Of a stretch of DNA of 64,000 nucleotides, positions 1 to 8,303 are shown one piece after another. The notes beneath the pieces are model-generated. The model ran no database searches, was not told the DNA's origin, and saw only the letters and a list, made by a program, of their open reading frames with translations. Position 1 is the stretch's first letter, and each line of letters starts with the position of its first letter. Where the stretch lies: contig BQJU01000003.1 of NCBI GenBank assembly GCA_021604865.1, positions 124,001-188,000 of the forward strand, written 5' to 3'. A program made the translations under genes and the position numbers. This DNA is from Saprospiraceae bacterium. Its GTDB lineage: Bacteria > Bacteroidota > Bacteroidia > Chitinophagales > Saprospiraceae.

Positions 1-1261
1 TGCCAATGGGCATATTGCCGATAATGTTGTAATTGGTATTAATCCGTGAAATGCCAACGGCAAAAATCACCAACGTAATAAATGTCCCCCAGATGATTGA
101 TCGCTTGTTGTTAAGCGTAAAATGATAGGTACTATTCATCGCGTTTTGCCAGAAGGCGTGCCCTTTTCCAAATTTAATGAGCTGATCTGCCCGAAAAAAA
201 GAAAGGGCAGCCGTAGTAAATAAAATCACGGTAATGTAGGCAACCATGACCCCTAATGCGGCATTAAACCCAAATTCGCGGATAGGAAGAATCCGACTGG
301 CGATCAGGGAGCTAAATCCAATGGCGGTGGTTATTGAAGTGAGCAATGTAGCCAGTCCAATCTCCTTGATGGTAATCCAAATAGCCGCTTTTTTTTCTTT
401 CCCCCGCTGTAGTTCATCGATGTATTTCGACATGATATGAACCACATCAGAGGTTCCCACAATAATCATTAATACCGGGTATAATGCCGACATCGCATTC
501 AGCTCCCGTCCTAGTGCAGCCAGCAGCCCCAGAAACAATAACATACCCAGACCAATGGATGTTATCGCAATAAAAACACCGATTGGCCTACGAAATATCC
601 AAAACAAAATAAACGCAACCAAAATAGCAGAAACCAGCGCAGAAACGGTGATTTCCCGGATTTGCATGTCTACCAGTTCGGTTTGGAAATAAGGCCGCCC
701 CAAATAATGGTATTGCTCAAAGTCGTATTCGCTCATCAAATCATTTAATGCCTGCATGTGCTCCCGGGCCTGGTCTAACTGAATGCTATTGATCGTTTTC
801 ATAAAGATGACCAGGGTCTTGGCATCTTTAGAAATCAGGCTTTGTACAAAACGCTCATCATTTAACAAACGCGCACTATCCGAGGCATAACGGGAAACAT
901 CATCAATATGAATAGCGGGAATAGTAGTGATGCCAAAGGGCATTTTGATTGGGTAGGAAAACATAGTCAGCGACTGACTTTCTACTACATAGGGCAGCTG
1001 GCGAGTACGAAGGGAGAGGTCGTGAAATTGTTCCAGAAACGGTTGGTTAAATACGCCGCTGTCTCGCTTCACGGCTATCAACATATAGTTATCATCCGTT
1101 TCAAAATCTTTGATAAAATCTCGAAAAAATTCCAGGTCTTTGTCTCCCGTGGGAAAAAATTGTTCAAAATCAAAAGAGAAGCGTAGATTAAAAATGCTAA
1201 ACCCACTCAAGACCGCCAGGACCACAAAAAGTCCGATAATTTGTTTCCGGTAACGTATCAT
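1..1261 (-). CDS. RND/MMPL-family exporter, N-terminal part (cut by window edge)
   Basis: This gene reads leftward from an ATG at 1259-1261 and runs off the window after 420 codons, so only the N-terminal half is visible. The layout is that of the MMPL/RND ('patched'-like) superfamily: one membrane helix at about residues 8-25, a large extracytoplasmic loop to about residue 210, then a block of four or five membrane helices with the family-typical 'YPVLMIIVGTSDVVH' and 'TSITTAIGFSSL' stretches. These proteins export lipids or hydrophobic compounds using the proton gradient. The substrate cannot be read from the sequence. The start is 119 bp from the divergent YwqG-like gene, so the two probably share a promoter region. 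The family assignment is secure and the function is generic. Confidence 0.85.
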   Translation of the reverse strand, partial: MIRYRKQIIGLFVVLAVLSGFSIFNLRFSFDFEQFFPTGDKDLEFFRDFIKDFETDDNYMLIAVKRDSGVFNQPFLEQFHDLSLRTRQLPYVVESQSLTMFSYPIKMPFGITTIPAIHIDDVSRYASDSARLLNDERFVQSLISKDAKTLVIFMKTINSIQLDQAREHMQALNDLMSEYDFEQYHYLGRPYFQTELVDMQIREITVSALVSAILVAFILFWIFRRPIGVFIAITSIGLGMLLFLGLLAALGRELNAMSALYPVLMIIVGTSDVVHIMSKYIDELQRGKEKKAAIWITIKEIGLATLLTSITTAIGFSSLIASRILPIREFGFNAALGVMVAYITVILFTTAALSFFRADQLIKFGKGHAFWQNAMNSTYHFTLNNKRSIIWGTFITLVIFAVGISRINTNYNIIGNMPIG

Positions 1262-1380
1262 CTTCGTCCGTATTTTACAATGACAACAAAGAAACCAAAT
1301 TTGGCTACATAAGTTTGTGACAATAGGATAAAGATTGTTGGACGTATGTAAATTCGCCAGTAATTGTATAAATTCACGCC

Positions 1381-2172
1381 ATGGAGGAACTGGTTTATTA
1401 TATCCCGGAAGAATTGCTGCCATTTAAAGAGCAGCTTTTGGCTACTAAACAGCCATTTATAGAAATTATTCCAGCAGAAACTGCTCCGGAACACCCCTGG
1501 CAGAGTAAGTTTGGCGGCAACCCTTATTTGCCAAAAGGCACTGAATTTCCACGTGATCCCGAAGGAAGACATTTGTTCTTTCTGGCTCAGATCAATTTTG
1601 AGGAAGTGCCAGAGTTTGCACCATTTCCCGCCAAGGGCATGCTGCAATTTTATATTGCTGATGATGAATTGTTTGGGCAGAACCCGGATCAACCCAAAGA
1701 GCAGCATCGTTTTAGAGTGCTCTACTTTCCTGAAACAATCACAGATACAAGCCAGTTGCAATCTGATTTTTCCTTTTTACCGGAATATGGAGAATTACCC
1801 GTTTATCCCGGCCAGTCATACGGTATGATTTTTGAAATGAGCCGAGAAATTGTACCCTTTACTGATTATCAGTTTGCCCACCATTTTTCTGAAGATTTTT
1901 TCGCACAATTTGGTGAAAAACAATGGGAAGTGCTTGGCCTCTACCAGGAAGAGGTCTCTTCTGAAGGACATAAAATTGGTGGGTATGCCCATTTTGCTCA
2001 GGAAGATTTTCGCAGCCCTGAAAACCCGCTGGTACTACTTTTTCAAATGGATACCGATGTGGAAATGGAAAGCATGTGGGGCGATATGGGAACCGCCAAC
2101 TTTTTTATCGACGAAGCCGACCTGAAACAACTGGATTTTAGCAAGGTACTCTATCACTGGGATTCGCATTAG
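1381..2172 (+). CDS. YwqG-like (DUF1963) protein
   Basis: A 263-residue cytoplasmic protein without signal peptide or membrane segments. The segments 'HPWQSKFGGNPYLPKGTEFPRD', 'LFFLAQINFEEVP', 'GMLQFYI' and, near the end, a 'PLVLLFQMDTD...GDMGTANFFI' stretch are typical of the YwqG/DUF1963 family, and the length is normal. No biochemical function is established for the family; bacterial members are often described as neighbours of toxin-immunity or stress genes, but nothing here shows that. It is followed 53 bp later by the flavoprotein gene on the same strand and may be co-transcribed with it. Confidence 0.85.
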   Translation: MEELVYYIPEELLPFKEQLLATKQPFIEIIPAETAPEHPWQSKFGGNPYLPKGTEFPRDPEGRHLFFLAQINFEEVPEFAPFPAKGMLQFYIADDELFGQNPDQPKEQHRFRVLYFPETITDTSQLQSDFSFLPEYGELPVYPGQSYGMIFEMSREIVPFTDYQFAHHFSEDFFAQFGEKQWEVLGLYQEEVSSEGHKIGGYAHFAQEDFRSPENPLVLLFQMDTDVEMESMWGDMGTANFFIDEADLKQLDFSKVLYHWDSH

Positions 2173-2225
2173 AGGATCTTCTTACCCTAAAAACATATTG
2201 GAGAAAAAATTAATCCGCCCGGATT

Positions 2226-3377
2226 ATGGCAGGTAATAAATTTGATCTCATTGTAATCGGTGCGGGTCCGGCAGGCAGCACCCTTGTTTCCTATCTGAAG
2301 GCGTCTGGGTATTCTATTGCCGTGATTGATAAATCGACATTTCCCCGAGACAAGGTGTGTGGTGATGCCATTCCCGGCAGAGCCGTGCGCATTTTGGAAG
2401 CCATTTCACCGGAAACCCAACATCGGTTTGCACAATTTCAAGCTAAAAGACAAACCAAAGGGGGTACGGCATTTGCGCCGAAAGGTGCAGCATTTTCACT
2501 CTACTTCAAAACTCGTGGGTATATTTCCAAAAGAATTGATTTTGACTATTTCCTCTATCAAGAAGCCAGGCTTAATACTGATGCTACTTATTTTTTGGAG
2601 GAAAATGTTCAAAGCATCAAGATGGAGGAAGAACAGGTGAGGGTCCAACTAAAAGGTCAAGAAAAACCTTTAACCGGTAAACTGATACTGGGGTGTGATG
2701 GAGCAAATTCCATCGTTGCCCGCAAATTGGCCGGTAGAACTGTTGATGCCGCCCATCATTGTGGTGCAGTACGGGCTTATTTTAAAAATGTATGCCTCGA
2801 AGATAATTTCATGATGGAATTTCATCTGCTGAAGGGCTATTTACCGGGCTACTTCTGGATTTTCCCCTTAGAAAACGATCTTTATAATGTAGGTTTTGGC
2901 ATGTTGAGCAAAGAAATTTCTGCAAGAAAGATCAATTTGCGGGAAAGCTTGCAGGGGATCATCAAACAAGTACCAACGCTTAGGAAAGCTTTCAATAATG
3001 CCGAGCAAATAGGAGATATTGAAGGTTTTGGATTGCCGTTAGGGTCGGTAAAAAGAAGCATTTCCGGTCACCGGTTTATGTTATGTGGTGATGCTGCCTC
3101 CCTAATTGATCCGGCCACCGGGGAAGGCATTGGCAATGCCTTGTTGAGTGCACGCCTTGCAGTGGAACAAATCCAATTGTGTTTTAACGCGGATCGCTTT
3201 GACGCGAAATTTATGAAGACTTATGATCGAAAGGTATACGAGAAACTTTGGAAAGAATTAAAAGGCAAATACCTGATTCAACGCTTGCTCAAGGATCGAA
3301 GCTGGCTGCTGGATTGGTCGATTCGATTGGCTGCAAATTTTCCGATTTTGGGCAGAGTGGTTGGGAAATTTATTTAA
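2226..3377 (+). CDS. geranylgeranyl reductase-family FAD-dependent oxidoreductase
   Basis: A 383-residue flavoprotein. It begins with a Rossmann FAD-binding motif (GAGPAGS, residues about 12-18), followed by 'KVCGDAIPG' and, near residue 285, the second FAD motif 'GDAASLIDPATGEGIGNAL'. This combination is that of the geranylgeranyl reductase/halogenase-like group, whose members reduce isoprenoid chains or oxidise hydrophobic substrates using NAD(P)H. The exact substrate (menaquinone side chain, lipid or pigment precursor) cannot be decided from sequence. The final third is basic and aromatic and may touch the membrane. There is no signal peptide. Confidence 0.85.
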   Translation: MAGNKFDLIVIGAGPAGSTLVSYLKASGYSIAVIDKSTFPRDKVCGDAIPGRAVRILEAISPETQHRFAQFQAKRQTKGGTAFAPKGAAFSLYFKTRGYISKRIDFDYFLYQEARLNTDATYFLEENVQSIKMEEEQVRVQLKGQEKPLTGKLILGCDGANSIVARKLAGRTVDAAHHCGAVRAYFKNVCLEDNFMMEFHLLKGYLPGYFWIFPLENDLYNVGFGMLSKEISARKINLRESLQGIIKQVPTLRKAFNNAEQIGDIEGFGLPLGSVKRSISGHRFMLCGDAASLIDPATGEGIGNALLSARLAVEQIQLCFNADRFDAKFMKTYDRKVYEKLWKELKGKYLIQRLLKDRSWLLDWSIRLAANFPILGRVVGKFI

Positions 3378-3467
3378 AACCGGATAAACCGGCATTTGAT
3401 CTGGGAAAAGTACCTGTTTGCACCTCCATAACCGATTGCTTATCTTTAACTCATCAATCCAATAATT

Positions 3468-4916
3468 ATGAAATCAATGCCCGGAATCAAATTTCTTTTA
3501 GGCCTTTTATTTTGCTTTTCACTTTCCATTCAAATCAACGCTCAGGACAAAGCCAAACAAATTGATAAATTAATGACTTATTGTCATGAAAATGGACTAT
3601 TCAATGGCACAATCCTGGTGGATGAGCAAGGACAAGTCATCTATGACAAAGCCTGGGGTTATGCCGATTTTCAGTCCAAAAAGCCATTGACCAACGATGC
3701 TGCCTTTTACCTGGCTTCCGTTTCCAAGCAGTTTACCACTATGGCCGTGATGATGCTTAAAGAACAAGGTAAACTTTCCTACGATGATCCGCTCTCTAAA
3801 TATTTCCCCGAATTTCCGCCCTATGCCAACACAGTCACCATCCGGCACATGATGACCCACACTTCCGGCATCCCCGATCACTACCGCCTCGGAGCAGGCC
3901 GGCCCGGCTTAAACAACAACGATGTTTTCAACTTGCTGATACAGCAGGACACCCTGGACTTTACCCCCGGCGAACGATACTCCTATAGCAATGGAGGTTA
4001 TATCTTATTGTCCATGATTGTGGAAAAGGTGACCGGACAACTCTTTTCCAGCTATATGAAAGAACATATCTTCGATCCCCTCGGCATGAACAACACCCTG
4101 GTTTTTGACGAATCAAATACAAACGTTATCAACCGAACCATTGGATATACGCCTTTTGGGAAACCTGATGATTACAATTTGTATACCACTGGAGCTGGAG
4201 GCATGTATACTACAACAGGAGATTTGCACAAATGGGACCGGGCATTGTATACCGAACAATTGGTTTCACAAGCCACATTAGAGGATGCCTTTACCCCCTT
4301 TCAATTAAATGATGGAAAAACAAGGAATTATGGCTTTGGGTGGCGTATCCAGGAAGATAGCCTGACTAAAAAGGTCTTCCACACCGGAGGTATGGCTGGT
4401 TTCCGTACTTTTTTACTCCGAGATATTACCCATAAAAATGCGATCATTATGCTGACCAATAAAGGGGATGCTTTCCCCTTGGGCCCAATGGTAACAGCAC
4501 TTACAAATATCCTGGAGGGCAAACCGTATACATTGCCCCAAATTCCCGTCTCCTTGGCGCTATACGACCTGGCAAAGGATGGCAAAATGAAGAAAGTGAA
4601 CAAACAATATCGAAAGCTTAAGCAAAAACATGCTGACAAGTATGACTGCTCAGAAGAAGAGCTGAATAATTTAGGCTATCTATTGATCGCGGAAGAAGAC
4701 CTGGAAGCGGCCAAAGGCATTTTTAAACTTAATGTCGACAATTATCCACAGGGTTTTAATACTTACGATAGTTATGCTGAAGCCTGTATGTTATTAGGAG
4801 AATACGACCTAGCCAGAATCAATTACAAAAAATCCCTCGAACTCAACCCGGAAAATACAAATGCTGAAGAGATGCTGAAGAAACTGGCAGAAAAAGAAGC
4901 GAAGCCACAGAAATAG
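3468..4916 (+). CDS. secreted serine beta-lactamase-family hydrolase with C-terminal TPR
   Basis: A 482-residue protein with an N-terminal signal peptide ending near 'INAQ' (residue about 26). The beta-lactamase/class C penicillin-binding fold (PF00144 type) follows: the nucleophile motif SxxK is seen as 'SVSKQ', the YxN motif as 'YSNGGY', and the third motif as 'HTGG' in place of KTG. The last 110 residues form at least one TPR-like helical pair ('YDLARINYKKSLELNPENTNAEEML'). Such fusions are usually esterases, D-amino-peptidases or carboxypeptidases acting in the periplasm or on the surface, and antibiotic resistance should not be assumed. No operon partner is evident; the next gene converges from the other strand. 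Confidence 0.88.
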   Translation: MKSMPGIKFLLGLLFCFSLSIQINAQDKAKQIDKLMTYCHENGLFNGTILVDEQGQVIYDKAWGYADFQSKKPLTNDAAFYLASVSKQFTTMAVMMLKEQGKLSYDDPLSKYFPEFPPYANTVTIRHMMTHTSGIPDHYRLGAGRPGLNNNDVFNLLIQQDTLDFTPGERYSYSNGGYILLSMIVEKVTGQLFSSYMKEHIFDPLGMNNTLVFDESNTNVINRTIGYTPFGKPDDYNLYTTGAGGMYTTTGDLHKWDRALYTEQLVSQATLEDAFTPFQLNDGKTRNYGFGWRIQEDSLTKKVFHTGGMAGFRTFLLRDITHKNAIIMLTNKGDAFPLGPMVTALTNILEGKPYTLPQIPVSLALYDLAKDGKMKKVNKQYRKLKQKHADKYDCSEEELNNLGYLLIAEEDLEAAKGIFKLNVDNYPQGFNTYDSYAEACMLLGEYDLARINYKKSLELNPENTNAEEMLKKLAEKEAKPQK

Positions 4917-5081
4917 GATTAATGCTATAATTTGGGCGTGCCCCCACTTCCGTTGAACTACAGTGGGGTCGCTCCCCTCCAGGCTCTCTAGGCTCAGCCT
5001 AGATCGGCCCAAAGGGCTTCGGCCTAAGGGCCTCTCCTTCCGGGCAGCTCACGCACAGCCGTGTTGTAGCACCCACTTTTG
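4917..5081. repeat. GC-rich intergenic islet with nested inverted repeats
   Basis: Between two convergent genes lies a patch markedly richer in G+C than its neighbours. It contains a 7-bp stem (4942-4948 with 4962-4968), a near-palindrome CTAGGCTCAGCCTAG at 4988-5002, and a nested structure around 5006-5032 (GGCCC...GGGCC with an inner GGGCTTCGGCC). Similar GC-rich patches occur at about 60240-60320 and 62440-62530. It may form a bidirectional terminator for the converging genes, but there is no T-run. I see no coding potential. Confidence 0.45.
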
Positions 5082-8072
5082 CTACCTAATCACCGTCACA
5101 TCGCCTTCATATAGTACCACCTCTCCATCAATAAATTCCACCTCTGCAAAGAAGGCAAAAACGCCTGGGTTAACCGGTTTGCCAAGGAAGGTACCATCCC
5201 AACCCAAAGATTCATCATTGGTGGGAATATCATTCGTCTCGAATACCAATGAACCCCAGCGGCTGAAAATCTTGAAAGTTTTTATAGAATGAGCAGCTGG
5301 CCCCGAATAAACCGTAAAGCCGTCATTGACACCATCCCCATTTGGAGAAATGGCATTGGGAATGTATATCGGTCGGTTTTTAACAACCCTGACAACGATT
5401 TCGTCGACAGCAGTACAACCATTTTCATCGGTGATAGTTACGGTATAAGTCGTCCGCTCAAAAGGCATCACCCGAATATGAGAACAATCGGCATTGAGAC
5501 AATCGACCTCCTCCGGGTCCCAGGTAAAGGTAACCGGGAAGAAATTGGCTACAGCCCGGATACTGGTTTCAAAACCCAGATTGATAAATATATCCGGCCC
5601 AAGATCTACGATCAGTTCCGGTGGCTGATTGACGATGGCGTCAACGATCTCTGTACAGCCATTAGCATCCAGGATGGTTATTGTATAATCCCCGGCTGCC
5701 AGCCCCGAAAAAGTCGGTGATATCTGGAAGGTATTGCCATCAAGGCTGTATTCATAAGGCGGCAACCCACCACTTCCGACCACTGTGATCTCTCCGGTTG
5801 ATTCGCCAAAACAAATGACATCAATGATATTGTCTATATCTACAAATAATGGCGGCGGTTCAATCACTGGAGCCGTGCCCAATATTTCACAATCATTACT
5901 ATCCCATACAGTGACGGAATAATTTCCAGCAGCTAACTGATCAATTGTGGCCGTAGTGGCATTATTGCTCCACAAATAAGTGTATACGCCGGTACCGCCA
6001 CCTACAACAGCCGCTACATTACCATCACTCAAGCCATTACAACTCACATCCATGATGTCAAAATCGAGGGTAAGCGGAGGAAAATCCTCCAATACCAACT
6101 CAAAACTGCCCATACAAAGATTTGCATCCAAAACATCTACGATATAAGTGCCCGCAGGAAGCCCGGTCAGGGTATTATTACTGACATAGCCACTGCCATC
6201 ATTAAAATTGTATTCGTAAGGTGGCAAGCCATTGTTGATGGTCACCACAATTGATCCATCAGAGGATCCAAAACAGGAAGGCGGCGTAATAGCCTGTGCC
6301 GAAGGGTCGAGTTGCAGCTCAAGCTCAAAGACTGGTATAACCAGGGTAGAATCACAACCATTCGCATCTCTGACAATTACCGTATAATCGCCATTGGATA
6401 AATTATTGAGGCTATTATTGGTGCCAAACCCCATATTATTCCAATTGTATTCATAAGGTGGAGAACCGCCACTAACAATCAACGTTACGGCACCATCCGT
6501 TCCTCCATTACAGGTGGGCATGGTAATCAGGGTATCAAAGGCAAAAGGTGGCGGGCTATTGACCGTAAAGGTTGCTGTTTCTTCGCAGGTCGCTTGATCT
6601 ACGATAGTTACGTCGTAGATACCGGGTAAAATGCCCAAGAGGTCTTCCGTCACTGCTCCATTACTCCACAGATAAGTATAAGGTCCATAATTGGTCATGA
6701 CAGTCATATCAATAGACCCTGATGGATCATTGGGACAATCTACATCAGTAACAAGAGCATCGATATTGAAATGATTGACACAACATTCTACAGTGACATA
6801 ACTAATTTTAGTAACCAAACATCCTTGATTACTTTCTACTGTCAGGACTACCGGGAAGGTTCCGGGGCGATTAAAAACGACCGAATGAGGTCCGGGACCT
6901 ATGGAAGAAGAAGGTGTCGCATTGGGGCCAAAATTCCAAGTCCAGCCGGAAAGCCCCCCAATAAAAGAAGAAGCGTCCGTGAAGGTTACCGCTTCACCAA
7001 CACAAGCAGTAATCGGGTTGACATTAAAATCAGCCACCGGCCCAAGGAAAGTACCTGTTCCTCCAAATTCCATGGAGAAACCACTACCTGATTCGCTGAA
7101 ATTATTGATGACCAGTGCATAACTCCGCCCTGCAACCATGTCAATGGCCTGAGCAAAGTTGTTATCTCCTGGCTGACAACCACAGCTCTCGGTAACGTCT
7201 GTATCAGTCAGGCTAAGGCCGGTAGCTCCGGTACACGGCTGCCATTCGGAGAGTGGCGAACCTACATTTTCTCCCGAAGCCATACATCGTATATCAAACT
7301 TTCCCGAGCAATCTTCAATGCCATTGGGCAACTCATAAACGACAAAATCTATATCATCTCTGGGATTAAGCGGCGTAATAGAAAAGGCAAGTGTGCCCGA
7401 CTGGTCACAGGTCCATTTATACCAGCTACTACTGGCCTCTGTAAACTGACAAGTGGCAGAATTACAGCTCGTATTATTTATCTCATTGGGGTTATTGCCT
7501 TCACCAGTCACAAAATCGACAGTAAAGGGAGATTTATCACAAAGAATAACCCCTGGTTCACAATCGCTGGAAGGTTGCGGAACTTCGTTGAAATTATTGA
7601 GGCATAGCTGAAATGTTCCCGTAAAGCTGAAACGAGCACTCACGCGGATATAATAAGTATCTCCGATATTCAGCGGGTTGACAAATGTATTAACCTGATC
7701 GACATTGTTGGCATCTGATGCGCAGCCAATTTCCGTTAAGGTACCACATTCCCCAGAATAGACGGCTACCTGTGGATTTTGAATAGTGCCTCCTGGGGTA
7801 TTGGCAACACCACCAATCATGCTTACATTAATGGTTGTTGCTTCAGCTACAAAGGAAAACCATACATCGTTATTGTCTGTATTATTTGGGAAACACCCCG
7901 GGCTGGGTTCAGCCGAAATAGTGGCCCCAGATGTAGAATAAGCAGCAGGAGCAGAACACCAGTTGACTACATCCGTCAAGGGTATAGCATTGACACATTC
8001 ATCATTGGCTGGCTGTGCAAGTAATATTGAGGGTAGGCAAATACCTACGAGGAGTATAAACAAAAAGCGCAT
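5082..8072 (-). CDS. T9SS type B cargo with PKD and five SprB repeats
   Basis: A 996-residue secreted protein. After a signal peptide (about 20 residues, ending 'LLAQ') come two beta-rich N-terminal modules beginning 'ANDECVNAIPL', which resemble the jelly-roll units common in surface proteins of Bacteroidota. A PKD-like domain follows at about 345-430. Next are five SprB-type repeats of about 75-85 residues, each opening with a Cys-x-Gly/Asn-x(3-4)-G pattern ('PTCNGGTDGA', 'PSCFGSSDGS', 'VSCNGLSDGN', 'VICFGESTGE' plus a first divergent copy). The C-terminus, with 'IPNAISPNGDGVND' and 'FSRWGSLVFET', is a type B (gliding-motility/CHU_C) sorting domain that directs T9SS export and surface attachment. 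Likely an adhesin or gliding-associated surface protein. Confidence 0.92.
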   Translation of the reverse strand: MRFLFILLVGICLPSILLAQPANDECVNAIPLTDVVNWCSAPAAYSTSGATISAEPSPGCFPNNTDNNDVWFSFVAEATTINVSMIGGVANTPGGTIQNPQVAVYSGECGTLTEIGCASDANNVDQVNTFVNPLNIGDTYYIRVSARFSFTGTFQLCLNNFNEVPQPSSDCEPGVILCDKSPFTVDFVTGEGNNPNEINNTSCNSATCQFTEASSSWYKWTCDQSGTLAFSITPLNPRDDIDFVVYELPNGIEDCSGKFDIRCMASGENVGSPLSEWQPCTGATGLSLTDTDVTESCGCQPGDNNFAQAIDMVAGRSYALVINNFSESGSGFSMEFGGTGTFLGPVADFNVNPITACVGEAVTFTDASSFIGGLSGWTWNFGPNATPSSSIGPGPHSVVFNRPGTFPVVLTVESNQGCLVTKISYVTVECCVNHFNIDALVTDVDCPNDPSGSIDMTVMTNYGPYTYLWSNGAVTEDLLGILPGIYDVTIVDQATCEETATFTVNSPPPFAFDTLITMPTCNGGTDGAVTLIVSGGSPPYEYNWNNMGFGTNNSLNNLSNGDYTVIVRDANGCDSTLVIPVFELELQLDPSAQAITPPSCFGSSDGSIVVTINNGLPPYEYNFNDGSGYVSNNTLTGLPAGTYIVDVLDANLCMGSFELVLEDFPPLTLDFDIMDVSCNGLSDGNVAAVVGGGTGVYTYLWSNNATTATIDQLAAGNYSVTVWDSNDCEILGTAPVIEPPPLFVDIDNIIDVICFGESTGEITVVGSGGLPPYEYSLDGNTFQISPTFSGLAAGDYTITILDANGCTEIVDAIVNQPPELIVDLGPDIFINLGFETSIRAVANFFPVTFTWDPEEVDCLNADCSHIRVMPFERTTYTVTITDENGCTAVDEIVVRVVKNRPIYIPNAISPNGDGVNDGFTVYSGPAAHSIKTFKIFSRWGSLVFETNDIPTNDESLGWDGTFLGKPVNPGVFAFFAEVEFIDGEVVLYEGDVTVIR

Positions 8073-8303
8073 ATTGCTGAAAGTTTTTATTGGTAGATTC
8101 CTTTATAGCAGGAAATGTCGATTTAAAACCTAAGACATCTTCATAGATAGACGTTCAAATTGCAGGAAAAGATTGTCTTTTACTGTTAAGAACGTTTTAA
8201 AATTAGCAAAAGTACGGGGCAATCTGTTACAAAAGCTCGTGGTTGACAAAGATCTAGTATTTGAAGATGCGGCGCTCCCACCCTTTTTAATCGAAGAAAT
8301 TCG

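Noticed and set aside
5289-5720. Long plus-strand frame inside the SprB-repeat gene
   Set aside because: Antisense shadow of a clearly coding gene with signal peptide and sorting domain on the other strand.
6050-6780. Periodic repeats considered as a possible CRISPR array
   Set aside because: The periodicity is ~240 bp and in frame, produced by SprB protein repeats, not short direct repeats with spacers.
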